From NCBI GenBank assembly GCA_035646535.1, contig DASRPD010000105.1, positions 42,185 to 106,184 of the forward strand: 64,000 nt of DNA, given 5' to 3'. The notes below the pieces were generated by a model. It saw only the letters and a program-made list of their open reading frames with translations. It did not search any database and was not told the origin of the DNA. The DNA comes from DASRPD01 sp035646535. GTDB lineage: Bacteria > Actinomycetota > Acidimicrobiia > IMCC26256 > JANYLB01. This document shows positions 52,068-61,996 of this stretch, piece by piece; within the stretch, counting starts at the first letter, position 1; each line of letters starts with the position of its first letter. A program made the translations under genes and the position numbers.

Positions 52068-52999
52068 CAGCCGGCTGTCTCCGCGAAACCGATCATCGTC
52101 AGCTCGGGGCGCAGCCGAACCCCGGCGCCGGCCTCGACCCGGCGCTGGACCTCCTCGATCAACGCCCGAACGTCCGCGGCCAGCGCACCCGGCTCTGCCT
52201 GGATGAAATTGGCGTGCTTGTCCGAGACCACCGCGCCTCCGACCCGCAGCCCCGTCAATCCGGCCGCGTCGATCAGGCGGCCGGCCGAGTCGCCCGGCGG
52301 GTTCGTGAACACCGATCCGGCATTGGCTCCGCCCGGCTGATGCTCACGCCGCCAGCGCACGATCTCGGCGATCCGAGCCTCGCACCGGTCGACCGGCTCC
52401 CGGGAGGCCGCGAGCTCGGCGCGCACCACCACCTCGTCGCGAGCGATCGCAGAGTGGCGATAGGCGAGCTCGAGCGATGAGGCCGTGCGCGCCACGACCT
52501 CATCGCCGGTGGACAGGTCGAGGGTCTCGGCCCGCACGAGCACGTCCCGTATCTCACGACCGTGGCCTCCCGCGTTCATCCGCACCGCTCCGCCGACACT
52601 GCCGGGGACGCCGACCAGGAACTCGAGGCCGCCACGCCCGGCCGCGGCCGAGCGCCGCGCGAGCACTCCCAACGCGACACCACCGCCGGCGGTGACGGTG
52701 TCGTCATGGATCTGGATCGTCTCGAACTCCCCTTCGAGCGTGACCGCGACGCCCACGAACCCTTCATCGGCCACGAGCAGATTCGACCCCCGCCCGACGA
52801 CGAGGACGGCCACGCCGCGTCCGCGCAGCACTTCGCCGACCACGCGCAGATCACCAACCGTGCCCGCCCGCACGAGTGCCGAGACCCGTCCTCCGACGCG
52901 ATAGGTCGTGAGCCCACCCAGCGACGCGTCCAGCTCGACGCGCCCGGCAAGGCGCGCCGCAAGCTCGGCCGCGAAGTCATGATCGGTGCGCGCCATCAC
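52064..52999 (-). CDS. murB: UDP-N-acetylenolpyruvoylglucosamine reductase
   Basis: MurB completes UDP-MurNAc with NADPH and FAD. FAD-site motifs are VVGRGSNLLVADEGF and GVPGSVGGAVRMNAGGHG; the proton-donor Ser is in GSVFTNPPGDSAG. The 311 residues and the downstream EPGALAADVRALIEEVQRRV are typical. Stops and starts overlap with murC (ATGA) and ftsQ. Confidence 0.97.
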   Translation of the reverse strand: MMARTDHDFAAELAARLAGRVELDASLGGLTTYRVGGRVSALVRAGTVGDLRVVGEVLRGRGVAVLVVGRGSNLLVADEGFVGVAVTLEGEFETIQIHDDTVTAGGGVALGVLARRSAAAGRGGLEFLVGVPGSVGGAVRMNAGGHGREIRDVLVRAETLDLSTGDEVVARTASSLELAYRHSAIARDEVVVRAELAASREPVDRCEARIAEIVRWRREHQPGGANAGSVFTNPPGDSAGRLIDAAGLTGLRVGGAVVSDKHANFIQAEPGALAADVRALIEEVQRRVEAGAGVRLRPELTMIGFAETAGW

Positions 53000-54384
53000 G
53001 CGCCACCCTCCCTGACCGCCAGCTCGTCGGCCAGGGTGGTCAGATCACCGGCACCGAGGGTGAGGAGCAGGTCTCCCGGCTTGACGTAGTTCGCAACGCG
53101 CGCCGCGAGCTCGGCCCGGTGCGGGAAGTACGCGACGGCCTGGTCGGGGTGGGCATCGAGGACCGAGCGCAGGACCAGCCTGCCGGACACGCCCGGCTGG
53201 GGCATCTCTCCGGCCGGATAGACATCGGCCAGCACGAGTTGATCTGCCCCGCAGAACGCGTCCGCGAACTCGGATGCGAGGCGCGCGGTCCGCGTGTAGC
53301 GGTGGGGCTGGAACACCACGACGATGCGGGCCCAGCCGCTCTCTCGCGCCGCTTCGATCGTGTGGGCCACCTCGCCGGGAAGGTGCGCGTAGTCGTCGAC
53401 GACGGTTGCCCCCGCGTACTCGCCGCGGAACTGGAACCGGCGGGCAACTCCCCCGAACCGGCCGAGCGCCTGGCGGATCGGCTCGAACTCGACGCCCAGC
53501 TCGGTCGCGAGGGCCGCCGCACCGACTGCGTTGGCTGCGTTGTGCCGCCCCGGAACGGGGAGCGCCAGCGGGCCGAGCGCCACACCGTCTCGTTCCAACC
53601 GCCAGCGGCTTCCCACCCGGCCGGGTTCGTAGTCAACGATGCGGTAGTTCGCGTCATCGGCCCATCCGTAGGTGCGCACATCCGTCCGAGCAGCCGCGAT
53701 CTCGCGCGCCACGGGGTCATCGGCGCAGAGGAGCTTCGGACCGGGGACCTCGTCGACGAAGCGGGAGAAGGCATCGACGAGTGCCGGGAAGGACCCGTAG
53801 TAATCGAGATGGTCGGGCTCGACGTTGGTGACGATGGCCGCCTCCAGGTCGAGCTCGAGGAACGTGCCGTCACTCTCATCGGCCTCGACGACCATCCATT
53901 CGCCGACGTCGAACGCTGCGTTCGTGCCCACCTCGTTGAGCTCGCCGCCGATGATGAAGCTGGGGTGGGCTCCCGCGGCGCGCAGCACCAGCGCGAGCAT
54001 CGAGGACGTCGTGGTCTTGCCGTGCACGCCGGCGACCCCGATCGTTCGGGTCGTCGCGGTGATCGCCGCGAGCAGCTCGGCGCGACGCGCCACGGTGATA
54101 CCCCGAGCGCGGGCGGCCTCGACCTCGACGTTCGTCGAGGCCACTGCGGTCGAGCTCACCACCGCATCCGCGTCCGGCGGTACGTGACTCGCGTCGTGGC
54201 CGACCCGCACATCGATCCCGGCGAGGTCGAGCCGCTCCAACGCGGCGGACATCTTGAGGTCGGACCCACTCACCGTGTGACCCATCCCCTCCAGCACCAG
54301 GGCGATGGCACTCATGCCCGCGCCACCGATACCGACAATGTGGATCGTGCGGGACTGCGTGAGCACGAGACCGTCAGTGACCAC
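52996..54384 (-). CDS. murC: UDP-N-acetylmuramate--L-alanine ligase
   Basis: MurC adds L-Ala to UDP-MurNAc. The N-terminal Rossmann motif HIVGIGGAGMSAIALVLEG, the P-loop GVAGVHGKTTTSSML and NVEPDHLDYYGSF are present in 462 residues. GTG 54384 was chosen because GAGGAGG lies about 10 bases upstream; it overlaps the murG stop by 11 bases. GTG 54366 is a shorter alternative without a ribosome-binding site. Confidence 0.96.
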   Translation of the reverse strand: MVTDGLVLTQSRTIHIVGIGGAGMSAIALVLEGMGHTVSGSDLKMSAALERLDLAGIDVRVGHDASHVPPDADAVVSSTAVASTNVEVEAARARGITVARRAELLAAITATTRTIGVAGVHGKTTTSSMLALVLRAAGAHPSFIIGGELNEVGTNAAFDVGEWMVVEADESDGTFLELDLEAAIVTNVEPDHLDYYGSFPALVDAFSRFVDEVPGPKLLCADDPVAREIAAARTDVRTYGWADDANYRIVDYEPGRVGSRWRLERDGVALGPLALPVPGRHNAANAVGAAALATELGVEFEPIRQALGRFGGVARRFQFRGEYAGATVVDDYAHLPGEVAHTIEAARESGWARIVVVFQPHRYTRTARLASEFADAFCGADQLVLADVYPAGEMPQPGVSGRLVLRSVLDAHPDQAVAYFPHRAELAARVANYVKPGDLLLTLGAGDLTTLADELAVREGGA

Positions 54385-55465
54385 CTGCGGCCACCTCCTC
54401 GACGAGGTCGGCAAGGCGGTCTGCGGCGTCAGGACGACCGAGGTCGCGCGCCCGCCGACCCATCGCGTCGAGCCGAGCACGATCGAACACCAGCGCGGAC
54501 AGCTCCGAGTCGAGCCGGGCGGCGTCACACTCGGCATCGGGCACGACTCGGGCGGCGCCGTGCTCGGCGAGGGCATTCGCGTTGGCTGTCTGATGGTCTC
54601 CCGGGGCACCGGGCAGGGGTACGAGCACCGCCGGAACACCGGCGACGGTCAGCTCGGCGACAGTGCCGGCGCCGGCGCGGCCAACCGCGACCGAGGCGAG
54701 GGCGAGCGACGCGGCGACGTTGTCGTCATAGCCGACGAGGTCGTAGCAGAGTCGATCTCCGGGCCGCCGTAGCTCAGTGAGCTCGCGTGCGCACGCGTCG
54801 TAGTGCGCGGGTCCACTCACGTGGCGGACGGCGACGTCGGTGCGGTCCCGCCACCGGTCGTACAGGTCGATGACGGCGCGGTTGATCGTGGCCGAGCCCT
54901 GACTGCCCCCGCTGCAGAAGACCAAGGGAGGATCCGACGGGTGGCGGTCCAGTTCGGTCAGCTCGGCCCGCACCGGGTTCCCGACGACCGTCGCCCCCCG
55001 CAACCGGGTCTCGGCGAGCGATGTCGCGGCCCGGGCTCCGAGGCCCACACCGATCCGGTTCGCGAGACCGGGAACCGCGTCGCGGTCGTGGACGACGGTG
55101 GGGCGTCGCCAGAGGCGCGCGGCCACCACGGTTGGTAGCGCGGCGTAGCTCCCGAAACCCACCACGACCTCGGGGCGGTAGCGGCGGACGAGCCCGATCG
55201 CCCGGAAGAACGCCACGGCCGCTTCGGCCAGTGCCGCCAGGTTCGCGAGGGTGACGCGCCGCTCGAGACCACGGCCCGGGAGCAGGTCCACCGTGTAGCC
55301 CGCGTCGGGAACGACGTGGGCCTCGAGTCGGCCGCGCGCGCCTACGAAACGGATCGCGGACCGGGGGTGACCGCGAGTCACGAGCGCCTCGGCGAGGGCC
55401 AGCGCGGGATACAGATGCCCGCCGGTACCGCCCGCGGCCACCATGGCGAAGCAGGCCTCGCTCAC
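54374..55465 (-). CDS. murG: Lipid II synthase MurG (UDP-GlcNAc transferase)
   Basis: MurG adds GlcNAc to lipid I on the inner membrane face. AAGGTGGHLYPALALAEALV, GFGSYAALPTVVAARLW and CSGGSQGSATINRAV are the expected motifs in 363 residues. The acceptor-site HEQN motif is altered to HDRDAVPGLANR. GTG 55465 overlaps the ftsW stop (GTGA). Confidence 0.95.
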   Translation of the reverse strand: MSEACFAMVAAGGTGGHLYPALALAEALVTRGHPRSAIRFVGARGRLEAHVVPDAGYTVDLLPGRGLERRVTLANLAALAEAAVAFFRAIGLVRRYRPEVVVGFGSYAALPTVVAARLWRRPTVVHDRDAVPGLANRIGVGLGARAATSLAETRLRGATVVGNPVRAELTELDRHPSDPPLVFCSGGSQGSATINRAVIDLYDRWRDRTDVAVRHVSGPAHYDACARELTELRRPGDRLCYDLVGYDDNVAASLALASVAVGRAGAGTVAELTVAGVPAVLVPLPGAPGDHQTANANALAEHGAARVVPDAECDAARLDSELSALVFDRARLDAMGRRARDLGRPDAADRLADLVEEVAAGGH

Positions 55466-56676
55466 CGCTTCCTCGAAGCTGGCTCCGAGGCAGGGGCCCG
55501 GCGCCCGGGCACGCGCTCGTGACGGGCGATGTTGGCGAGGATGCCGGCGGCGATCATCGTGAAGAGGAGTGACGAACCCCCGAAGGACACGAACGGGAGC
55601 GGGATGCCCGAGACGGGCAACAGACCGACGACCGCGCCGATGTTGATGACGGCCTGGCCGACGATCCACACGGTGATTCCGGCGGCGACGAGCGTCCCGA
55701 AGCGGTCTGGGGCCCGCAGGGCGGTGCGCGTGCCGAGCATGGCGAACCCGACGAACAGCGCGACGACGAGCCCACAGCCAACGAGCCCGAGCTCCTCGCC
55801 TATCACCGCGAAGATGAAGTCGGTGTGGGCGTTCGGGAGGAACATCCATTTCGACCGGCCCGCGCCGAGCCCCACGCCGGTCAGCCCGCCGCTGCCGAGC
55901 GCGATGAACGACTGCGTGATCTGGTAGCCCGTGTTGGATGGGTCCTGGGTGGGGTCGAGATAGGTGAAGATTCGGGCCCGACGGTACGGCGCAGCCATGG
56001 CCAACAGCCCGACTGCCGCGACTCCGACGGCCGCCAACCCGAGGAGGTGCCGGGCGCGGATCCCGCCGGCGATGAGCACGGTGCCGACGATGAGCGCGAG
56101 CACCATCGTCGTGTCCATGTCGGGTTCGAGGAACACGAGCGCGCCGACGCTGATGAACACCGCCAGCACCGGCTGGAGCACGCGAGTCCGGCGATGCAGC
56201 TCGCGCTGGCGTCGTGTGAGCAGATCGGCACTGAACAGGAGGAGTGCGAGCTTGGCGATCTCCGACGGTTGGAAGCGCAAGGGCCCGAACCCGAGCCAGC
56301 GCCGTGAGCCGGACACCTTGACGCCGATCGATGGAATGAGCACCACGAGCAAAAGGGCCGCCGACACTGCCAGGAGGGGCACAGCCCAGCGCCGCCAGCT
56401 TCGATAGTCGATCCGGGACGTGATGAGAAACGCGGCGATACCGACGGTCGACCATGCCAGCTGACGCTGGAAGAAGTACCAGGCCGAGCCGTAGCTGTCG
56501 AGCGAGGTGACCGATGAAGCTGATAGCACCATGACGATGCCGACGAGGTTGAGCACTGCGACCGTGGCGACGAGGAGCGCGTACCCCGGAGGACGGCGCC
56601 GCCCCGCGCGCGACCACCACGCCCGGAGCGCGCCAGCCCGACCGCTACGCAGCCCGGGAATGGGAATGGCGCTCAC
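55462..56676 (-). CDS. ftsW: Peptidoglycan glycosyltransferase FtsW (SEDS)
   Basis: FtsW polymerises lipid II at the septum with FtsI. About ten membrane helices occur in 404 residues, with RFQPSEIAKLALLLFSADLL, LEPDMDTTMVLALIVG and the hallmark PVSGIPLPFVSFGGSSLLFT. The N-terminus is a basic cytoplasmic segment. GTG 56676 overlaps the murD stop (GTGA). Confidence 0.96.
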   Translation of the reverse strand: MSAIPIPGLRSGRAGALRAWWSRAGRRRPPGYALLVATVAVLNLVGIVMVLSASSVTSLDSYGSAWYFFQRQLAWSTVGIAAFLITSRIDYRSWRRWAVPLLAVSAALLLVVLIPSIGVKVSGSRRWLGFGPLRFQPSEIAKLALLLFSADLLTRRQRELHRRTRVLQPVLAVFISVGALVFLEPDMDTTMVLALIVGTVLIAGGIRARHLLGLAAVGVAAVGLLAMAAPYRRARIFTYLDPTQDPSNTGYQITQSFIALGSGGLTGVGLGAGRSKWMFLPNAHTDFIFAVIGEELGLVGCGLVVALFVGFAMLGTRTALRAPDRFGTLVAAGITVWIVGQAVINIGAVVGLLPVSGIPLPFVSFGGSSLLFTMIAAGILANIARHERVPGRRAPASEPASRKR

Positions 56677-57959
56677 GGGCCTGCAGCGCTCCCGTCGAGA
56701 GCCCGGACCTCTCGGGCAAAATCCTCGCCGCGCTCGGCGTAGGAGGCGTACCAGTCGAACGAGGCGCACGCCGGTGACAGCACGACCACGTCACCGGGTT
56801 CGGCGGCGCGGGCGGCGGCAGCCACCGCAGCGCGCATCGAGTCGGCGGTCACGACCCGGACCATCCCGGCGAACGCGGATCTCACCTCGGCGGCGGCCTC
56901 ACCGATCGCGACCACCGTCCGCAGCTTGGGCGCGAGATCGGCCAGTGATCCGAGTTGGAGACCCTTGTTGCGGCCACCGGCGATGAGCACGACGGACTCG
57001 AAGCCGGCAACCGCGGCGCGCGTCGCGTGCGGGTTCGTCGCTTTCGAGTCGTCATAGAACTGCACCCCACCAGCCTGACCGACCAGCTCGACGCGATGGT
57101 GGAGCCTCGCCAACCCGCTGAGCCCGGTCGCGACGCCATCTTCGGTGGCGCCGAGCTCGAGCGCCGCGAGTGCAGCCGCCACCGCATTCTCCACGTCGTG
57201 GTGGGCGCCTCGAGCTCGGGCGGCGAGCTCGACTCCCCGAGCCAGGCCCGGGGCGCCGATCCCTTCGACGTCGACGGCGCCCGGCCGGACCCGAAACCGA
57301 GCCACGCGCGGGCCATCCGGGCCCGCCCGCGCCTGGGCGATGGCTGCGGCGGTCAGGTCGCCCGCGTTCACCACCAGGAGATCCTCCGGTCTCTGCGCTG
57401 CAGCGATCCGCGCCTTGTCGGCCCGGTATGCGGCCGCCGAGCCGTGCCAGTCCAGGTGGTCATCGGCAACGTTGAGGATCACCGAGACCCGTGGGCGGAA
57501 GGCGGCGGTCGTGAAGTGGAGCTGAAATGAGGACACCTCGGCGACGATCACCGCGGCGTCGGTCTGCACCGCGTCGAGCAGAGGCGCGCCGATGTTGCCC
57601 GCGGTCACCGCTTCGATGCCACCGGCGACCAGCAGGGCGGCGATCCAGGTGGTCACCGTTGTCTTGCCGTTGGTGCCGGTCACTGCGACGACGGGAGCCG
57701 ACGCTTGCTCGAACGCCACGTCGATCTCGCTGCGCACGGGCACTCCCCGCTCGGCCGCGGCGACGAGCACCGGGTGGGTCGGGAAGACGCCTGGGCTCGG
57801 TACGACGAGATCGATCCCGTCGAGCGCGACAGTCGTCGGGTCGACCGCGCCGGCCTTGCCCACGTCGTCGGCGACGATCACCTCGGCGGCGCGGATCTCC
57901 GTGAAGAATCGGGCGACGGCCTCGCCGGTGACGCCGGTGCCGAGCACCAGCACCCGCAT
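56673..57959 (-). CDS. murD: UDP-N-acetylmuramoyl-L-alanine--D-glutamate ligase
   Basis: MurD adds D-Glu. The 428 residues include the N-terminal nucleotide fold (MRVLVLGTGVTGEAVARFF), P-loop VTGTNGKTTVTTWIAALL and NVADDHLDWHGS, and a C-terminal domain with DDSKATNPHATRAAV. The ATG shares one base with the mraY stop (TGATG). Confidence 0.97.
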   Translation of the reverse strand: MRVLVLGTGVTGEAVARFFTEIRAAEVIVADDVGKAGAVDPTTVALDGIDLVVPSPGVFPTHPVLVAAAERGVPVRSEIDVAFEQASAPVVAVTGTNGKTTVTTWIAALLVAGGIEAVTAGNIGAPLLDAVQTDAAVIVAEVSSFQLHFTTAAFRPRVSVILNVADDHLDWHGSAAAYRADKARIAAAQRPEDLLVVNAGDLTAAAIAQARAGPDGPRVARFRVRPGAVDVEGIGAPGLARGVELAARARGAHHDVENAVAAALAALELGATEDGVATGLSGLARLHHRVELVGQAGGVQFYDDSKATNPHATRAAVAGFESVVLIAGGRNKGLQLGSLADLAPKLRTVVAIGEAAAEVRSAFAGMVRVVTADSMRAAVAAAARAAEPGDVVVLSPACASFDWYASYAERGEDFAREVRALDGSAAGP

Positions 57960-59005
57960 CAGTCGAGAACCCCCGGAATCCGGATGAAGTCCGCGTAGAA
58001 CAGGCCGAGGCCGATAGCGACGCAGATCCCGGCGAAGAGCCAGAACCGTACGATCACCGTGAACTCGGGCCAGCCCCCGACCTCGAAGTGATGATGAATG
58101 GGCGCCATGCGCAACACGCGGCGACCGAATCCCCGAAACGCAATGACCTGCGCCATCACGCTCAAGGTCTCGAGCACGTACAGCCCACCGAGGATCGGCA
58201 ACAGCAGGTGCACGTTGCTGATGAGGGCGATCCCGGCGAGCGCCCCGCCGATCGCCAATGAGCCGGTATCACCCATGAAGATCTTCGCGGGGGCGGCGTT
58301 CCACCAGAGGAACCCGGCGCACGCGCCCATGCACGCGCCCGCGACGACCGCGACGTCGAGCGCCCCGGCGGGCAGGACGTGGTACACGTCGGGATGGCGG
58401 AACTGCCAGAACCCGATGATCACGAAGGCCGAGAACACCAACGTCGCCGAACCGGCGACGAGGCCGTCCAGGCCGTCGGCCAGATTCACACCATTGGTCG
58501 CGGCGAGGATGATGAACACCGCCCAGATCGCCCAACCGTAGGTACCCAGGTCGAAATCGAAGCTGCGGGTGAAGGACAGGTCGGTCGACACGTCGACGTA
58601 GCGCAGTGCCAGGAGCACGAACCCGGAGGCGACGAGGAGCTGGCCGCCCGTCTTGCCCCGCTTGCGCAACCCGAGGTTCCGGCCCTTGCGTGCGCCGAGA
58701 TAGTCATCGACGAAGCCCACGATGGCCATGCCGATGATGAGGAGCATGAGGGTGACACCCGTGCGGGCGAACTTGACCTGTTCGGTGCGGACGTGCGCGA
58801 TGAGGTATCCGACGACCGCCGCGCCGACGATCGCGAGGCCGCCCATGGTGGGCGTGCCCGCCTTGGCCGCGTGGGGATGCTCGATCGGACCGTCGTCACG
58901 GATCTGTTGGCCGATGCCCCGCTTGCGCAGTATTCGGATGAGCAGCGGGGTCCCGAGAACACACAAGAAGAAGGCCATGGCCGTGGCCATGAGGAGCGCG
59001 ATCAC
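57959..59005 (-). CDS. mraY: Phospho-N-acetylmuramoyl-pentapeptide transferase
   Basis: MraY makes lipid I from UDP-MurNAc-pentapeptide and undecaprenyl phosphate. About ten helices, FVDDYLGARKGRNLGLRKRG, the catalytic NLADGLDGLVAG and the His-rich APIHHHFEVGGWPE are present in 348 residues. GTG 59005 overlaps the murF stop (GTGA). Confidence 0.97.
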   Translation of the reverse strand: MIALLMATAMAFFLCVLGTPLLIRILRKRGIGQQIRDDGPIEHPHAAKAGTPTMGGLAIVGAAVVGYLIAHVRTEQVKFARTGVTLMLLIIGMAIVGFVDDYLGARKGRNLGLRKRGKTGGQLLVASGFVLLALRYVDVSTDLSFTRSFDFDLGTYGWAIWAVFIILAATNGVNLADGLDGLVAGSATLVFSAFVIIGFWQFRHPDVYHVLPAGALDVAVVAGACMGACAGFLWWNAAPAKIFMGDTGSLAIGGALAGIALISNVHLLLPILGGLYVLETLSVMAQVIAFRGFGRRVLRMAPIHHHFEVGGWPEFTVIVRFWLFAGICVAIGLGLFYADFIRIPGVLD

Positions 59006-60429
59006 GATGCGGGCACCTCCCCCGGCGCCCGATGCGCCGGGGTCGACGGGGTCGGCTCGCCGTGGACGGACTCGAGGTCGGCCGCGACCGCTTCGAGGCC
59101 GACGGCCCGGCTGGCCTTGACCAGGATTGCGTCGCCCGGCTCGAGCAACTCCCGAGCGGTGACGGTGGCAGTGGGGGCGTCGGGGACCTCGATGACTCGT
59201 ATCCCCCGTTCCGATGCTGCGGCGGCGGTTGCGGTGACGCCCGGACCAACCAGGATCAGGACCTCGACGCCGGCGTCGGCCGCGAGCCGGCCGAGGCGGG
59301 CGTGCTCGACCTCGGCGTGGCCACCCAGCTCGAGCATGGTCCCGAGCACCGCAAGGCGCCGACCCGGCGGCGAAAGCTCGGACAACGCGGCGAATGCCGC
59401 CCGTACCGATGAGGGGCTCGCGTTGTACGCGTCGTTGAGGACGAGAACGTCATCGGCGGTCCGACAGAGCTGCATCCGCCAGGGCGCGGTCGTCGCATCC
59501 GCGAGACCGCGCGTCACTTCGCCCGGCCCGACGCCGAGGGCCAGCGCGACCGTCGCGCCCATGGCCGCGTTGATCACCTGGTGACGACCTCGGACGGCGA
59601 GCGCGAGGTACAGACTGCCCCAGGGAGTATCGAGCGCGAAGCGAGGCCGCAGCTCGTCGTCCAGCTCGATGGCGTGCGCCCGAACGTCGGCACCCACCGC
59701 GTCCGCGCCGACCCGGAGGACCCGGGCTCGGGTGCGCCCCGCCAGCTCGGTTGTTGCCGGGTCGTCCGCGTTCAGCACGGCCAGGCCGGACGCGGGCAGC
59801 GCTTCGAGCAGCTCACCCTTGACTGTCGCGATCCCTTCCGTTCCACCGAGGTGCTCGGCGTGAGCGAGCCCGATGTGGGTCACGACACCGATCTCCGGTC
59901 TGGCGATGGCACTGAGCTCGGTGATGTTGCCGGCGAAACGCGCGCCCATCTCCGCAATGAGCACCTGCGTGGTCATCGGCGCGCCGAGCAGTGTGAGGGG
60001 CAGCCCGAACTCGTTGTTGTAGGAGTCGGCGTTGGCGTGCACAGTGAGCTGTCGACCGCAGGCCGCGGCCATGAGATCCTTCGTCGCCGTCTTGCCGGCG
60101 GAGCCGGTCACGCCGATGACGGTGGCGCCGGGAATCCTGCGGCGCGCGACCCGACCGAGCTCGCCGAGCGCGACGAGCGGATCGGCCACCACGAGGAACA
60201 CCCCGCCGCCCGACTCGGTCACGTGATCGACAAGCGCGGCCCCGGCGCCGCGCGCGAAGGCATCGCCGACGAACTCGTGACCATCACGCTCGCCTTGGAG
60301 GGCCACGAAACATGCGCCCCGCTCGAGCGTGCGCGTGTCGAAATCAAACGAGGAGATGACGGTACCGGCCTCTCCGCCGATCAGCTGCGCATCGGTCGCG
60401 GCGGCGATCTCTCCCAGCGTCAGGTCCAT
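59002..60429 (-). CDS. murF: UDP-MurNAc-tripeptide D-alanyl-D-alanine ligase
   Basis: MurF adds D-Ala-D-Ala. The 475 residues show the P-loop GVTGSAGKTATKDLM, ADSYNNEFGLPLTLL and NDAYNASPSSVRAAFAAL. The C-terminal tail (HGEPTPSTPAHRAPGEVPAS) is a short low-complexity addition. The ATG lies 10 bases inside the murE stop region. Confidence 0.97.
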   Translation of the reverse strand: MDLTLGEIAAATDAQLIGGEAGTVISSFDFDTRTLERGACFVALQGERDGHEFVGDAFARGAGAALVDHVTESGGGVFLVVADPLVALGELGRVARRRIPGATVIGVTGSAGKTATKDLMAAACGRQLTVHANADSYNNEFGLPLTLLGAPMTTQVLIAEMGARFAGNITELSAIARPEIGVVTHIGLAHAEHLGGTEGIATVKGELLEALPASGLAVLNADDPATTELAGRTRARVLRVGADAVGADVRAHAIELDDELRPRFALDTPWGSLYLALAVRGRHQVINAAMGATVALALGVGPGEVTRGLADATTAPWRMQLCRTADDVLVLNDAYNASPSSVRAAFAALSELSPPGRRLAVLGTMLELGGHAEVEHARLGRLAADAGVEVLILVGPGVTATAAAASERGIRVIEVPDAPTATVTARELLEPGDAILVKASRAVGLEAVAADLESVHGEPTPSTPAHRAPGEVPAS

Positions 60430-61871
60430 GAGCGCGACTCCAGTGCCGCACGGGCCACCGTTCGATCGTCGAACGGCACCGCTGCGCCGGCCGCAGTCTG
60501 CGTCGTCTCGTGGCCCTTCCCGGCAATCACGACCACGTCCCCCGAGCCGGCTGTGCCGATACCGCGCTCGATCGCTCGGCGGCGATCCAGCTCGACCGAT
60601 GCCCGCGCCGACGTCACCCCGACTCCTTTCTTCACAGTCGCGGCGATCACGTCGGGATCTTCCGAACGCGGATTGTCCGACGTGACAATGACGACGTCGG
60701 CGCCTTCACCGGCGACGCGACCCATCGCGAACCGCTTCGCCCGATCCCGGTCGCCGCCGCAACCGAAGACGACACCGACGCGGCCGGTTGGATCGGCCAG
60801 GCCACGTGCGACCTCGAGCACGCGGGTGAGCGCCTCCGGCGTGTGGGCGTAGTCGACAATCACGGTGAACGGTTGGCCACAATCGATGAGCTCCATGCGC
60901 CCGGGAACCGCCGGCGCAGTACGCAGCCCTTCGACGATCGCGTCGAGCTCGAACCCTCCGGCCCACGCCGCCGCGGCAGCAGCCGCCGCGTTCTCGACGT
61001 TGAACTGACCGAGGAGTGTCAGGTTGACTCGGGCGCTTCGCCCCGCCGCGTACAGGCGGACCGCGGTCGACGAACGCGACGTCATCTCCATGCACAGCGC
61101 AACGTCCACGTCGCGCCGATCGACGCCGTAGGTCGTCACCTCGAGACCCTCGCGAAGCGCGCGCTCGACCAGGCGTTCGCCCAACGGGTCGGAGAGATTC
61201 ACGGCGCACCGCTCGGTGAAGCGGTGGGTGAACAATCGGGCCTTCGCGTCAAAGTACGAGTCGCGGTCCCCGTGGAAGTCCAGATGGTCATCGCCCAGGT
61301 TGGTGAACGCGACCGCGCTGAACCACGTGCCGTCGACCCGGTGCTGGGCCAACGCGTGGGACGAGACCTCCATCGCGACCGTAGCAACCCCACCGTCTCG
61401 GAACGCCGCGAGCTGGGCCTGGAGGTCAGGCGCCTCAGGCGTGGTGTGCGCGGTGTCGGAGGTCAGGGTGCCGAGGACCGCGGCGGACTCGCCCGCGGCC
61501 CGCGCGATGGACTCGAGGAGAAACGTCGTGGTGGTCTTGCCATTCGTTCCGGTGATACCGAACACCGCCAGCGCCCGACTGGGATGGCCGGCCGCGGCCG
61601 CGGCCACCGGCCCAATCGCCCGACGGACGTTGCCAACGCGCACCTGGGGGATGTGTTCGACGAGGCGGCGCTCGACGAGGAGCGCGGCCGCACCCGAGCG
61701 CACCGCGACGCGCGCGTGGTCATGACCGTCGGTGGTTGCACCGGGGATACAACAGAAGAGGGCCCCGGGTTCGACGCGCCGGCTGTCGTGGGCGACGGAG
61801 CCGACGACGACATCGGCGTCACCCACCCACTCCAGAACCTCGACGCCATCAAGGAGGTCGCGCAAGCGCAC
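60420..61871 (-). CDS. murE: UDP-MurNAc-tripeptide synthetase (meso-DAP type)
   Basis: MurE adds the third residue of the stem peptide. The DNPRSEDP motif is the meso-diaminopimelate-selecting form, so the wall should be DAP-type. The P-loop is GITGTNGKTTTTFLLESIA, with NLGDDHLDFHGDRDSYF. GTG 61871 is preceded by AGAGGA five bases upstream and starts RLRDLLDGVEVLEW; this gives 483 residues. GTG 61886 is an alternative. The 125 bp to ftsI contain no gene I can support. Confidence 0.95.
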   Translation of the reverse strand: MRLRDLLDGVEVLEWVGDADVVVGSVAHDSRRVEPGALFCCIPGATTDGHDHARVAVRSGAAALLVERRLVEHIPQVRVGNVRRAIGPVAAAAAGHPSRALAVFGITGTNGKTTTTFLLESIARAAGESAAVLGTLTSDTAHTTPEAPDLQAQLAAFRDGGVATVAMEVSSHALAQHRVDGTWFSAVAFTNLGDDHLDFHGDRDSYFDAKARLFTHRFTERCAVNLSDPLGERLVERALREGLEVTTYGVDRRDVDVALCMEMTSRSSTAVRLYAAGRSARVNLTLLGQFNVENAAAAAAAAWAGGFELDAIVEGLRTAPAVPGRMELIDCGQPFTVIVDYAHTPEALTRVLEVARGLADPTGRVGVVFGCGGDRDRAKRFAMGRVAGEGADVVIVTSDNPRSEDPDVIAATVKKGVGVTSARASVELDRRRAIERGIGTAGSGDVVVIAGKGHETTQTAAGAAVPFDDRTVARAALESRSWT

Positions 61872-61996
61872 GGCTGTCCTCTTCACTCGGGTCGATCGCT
61901 GAACCGACGAGCGTACCGGGTCGATCCGTCGGACGGTCGATCCGGGTCCTGCGACCCGCGCGACCACACGCGGTCTGGTCCGACCGACCACTGGCG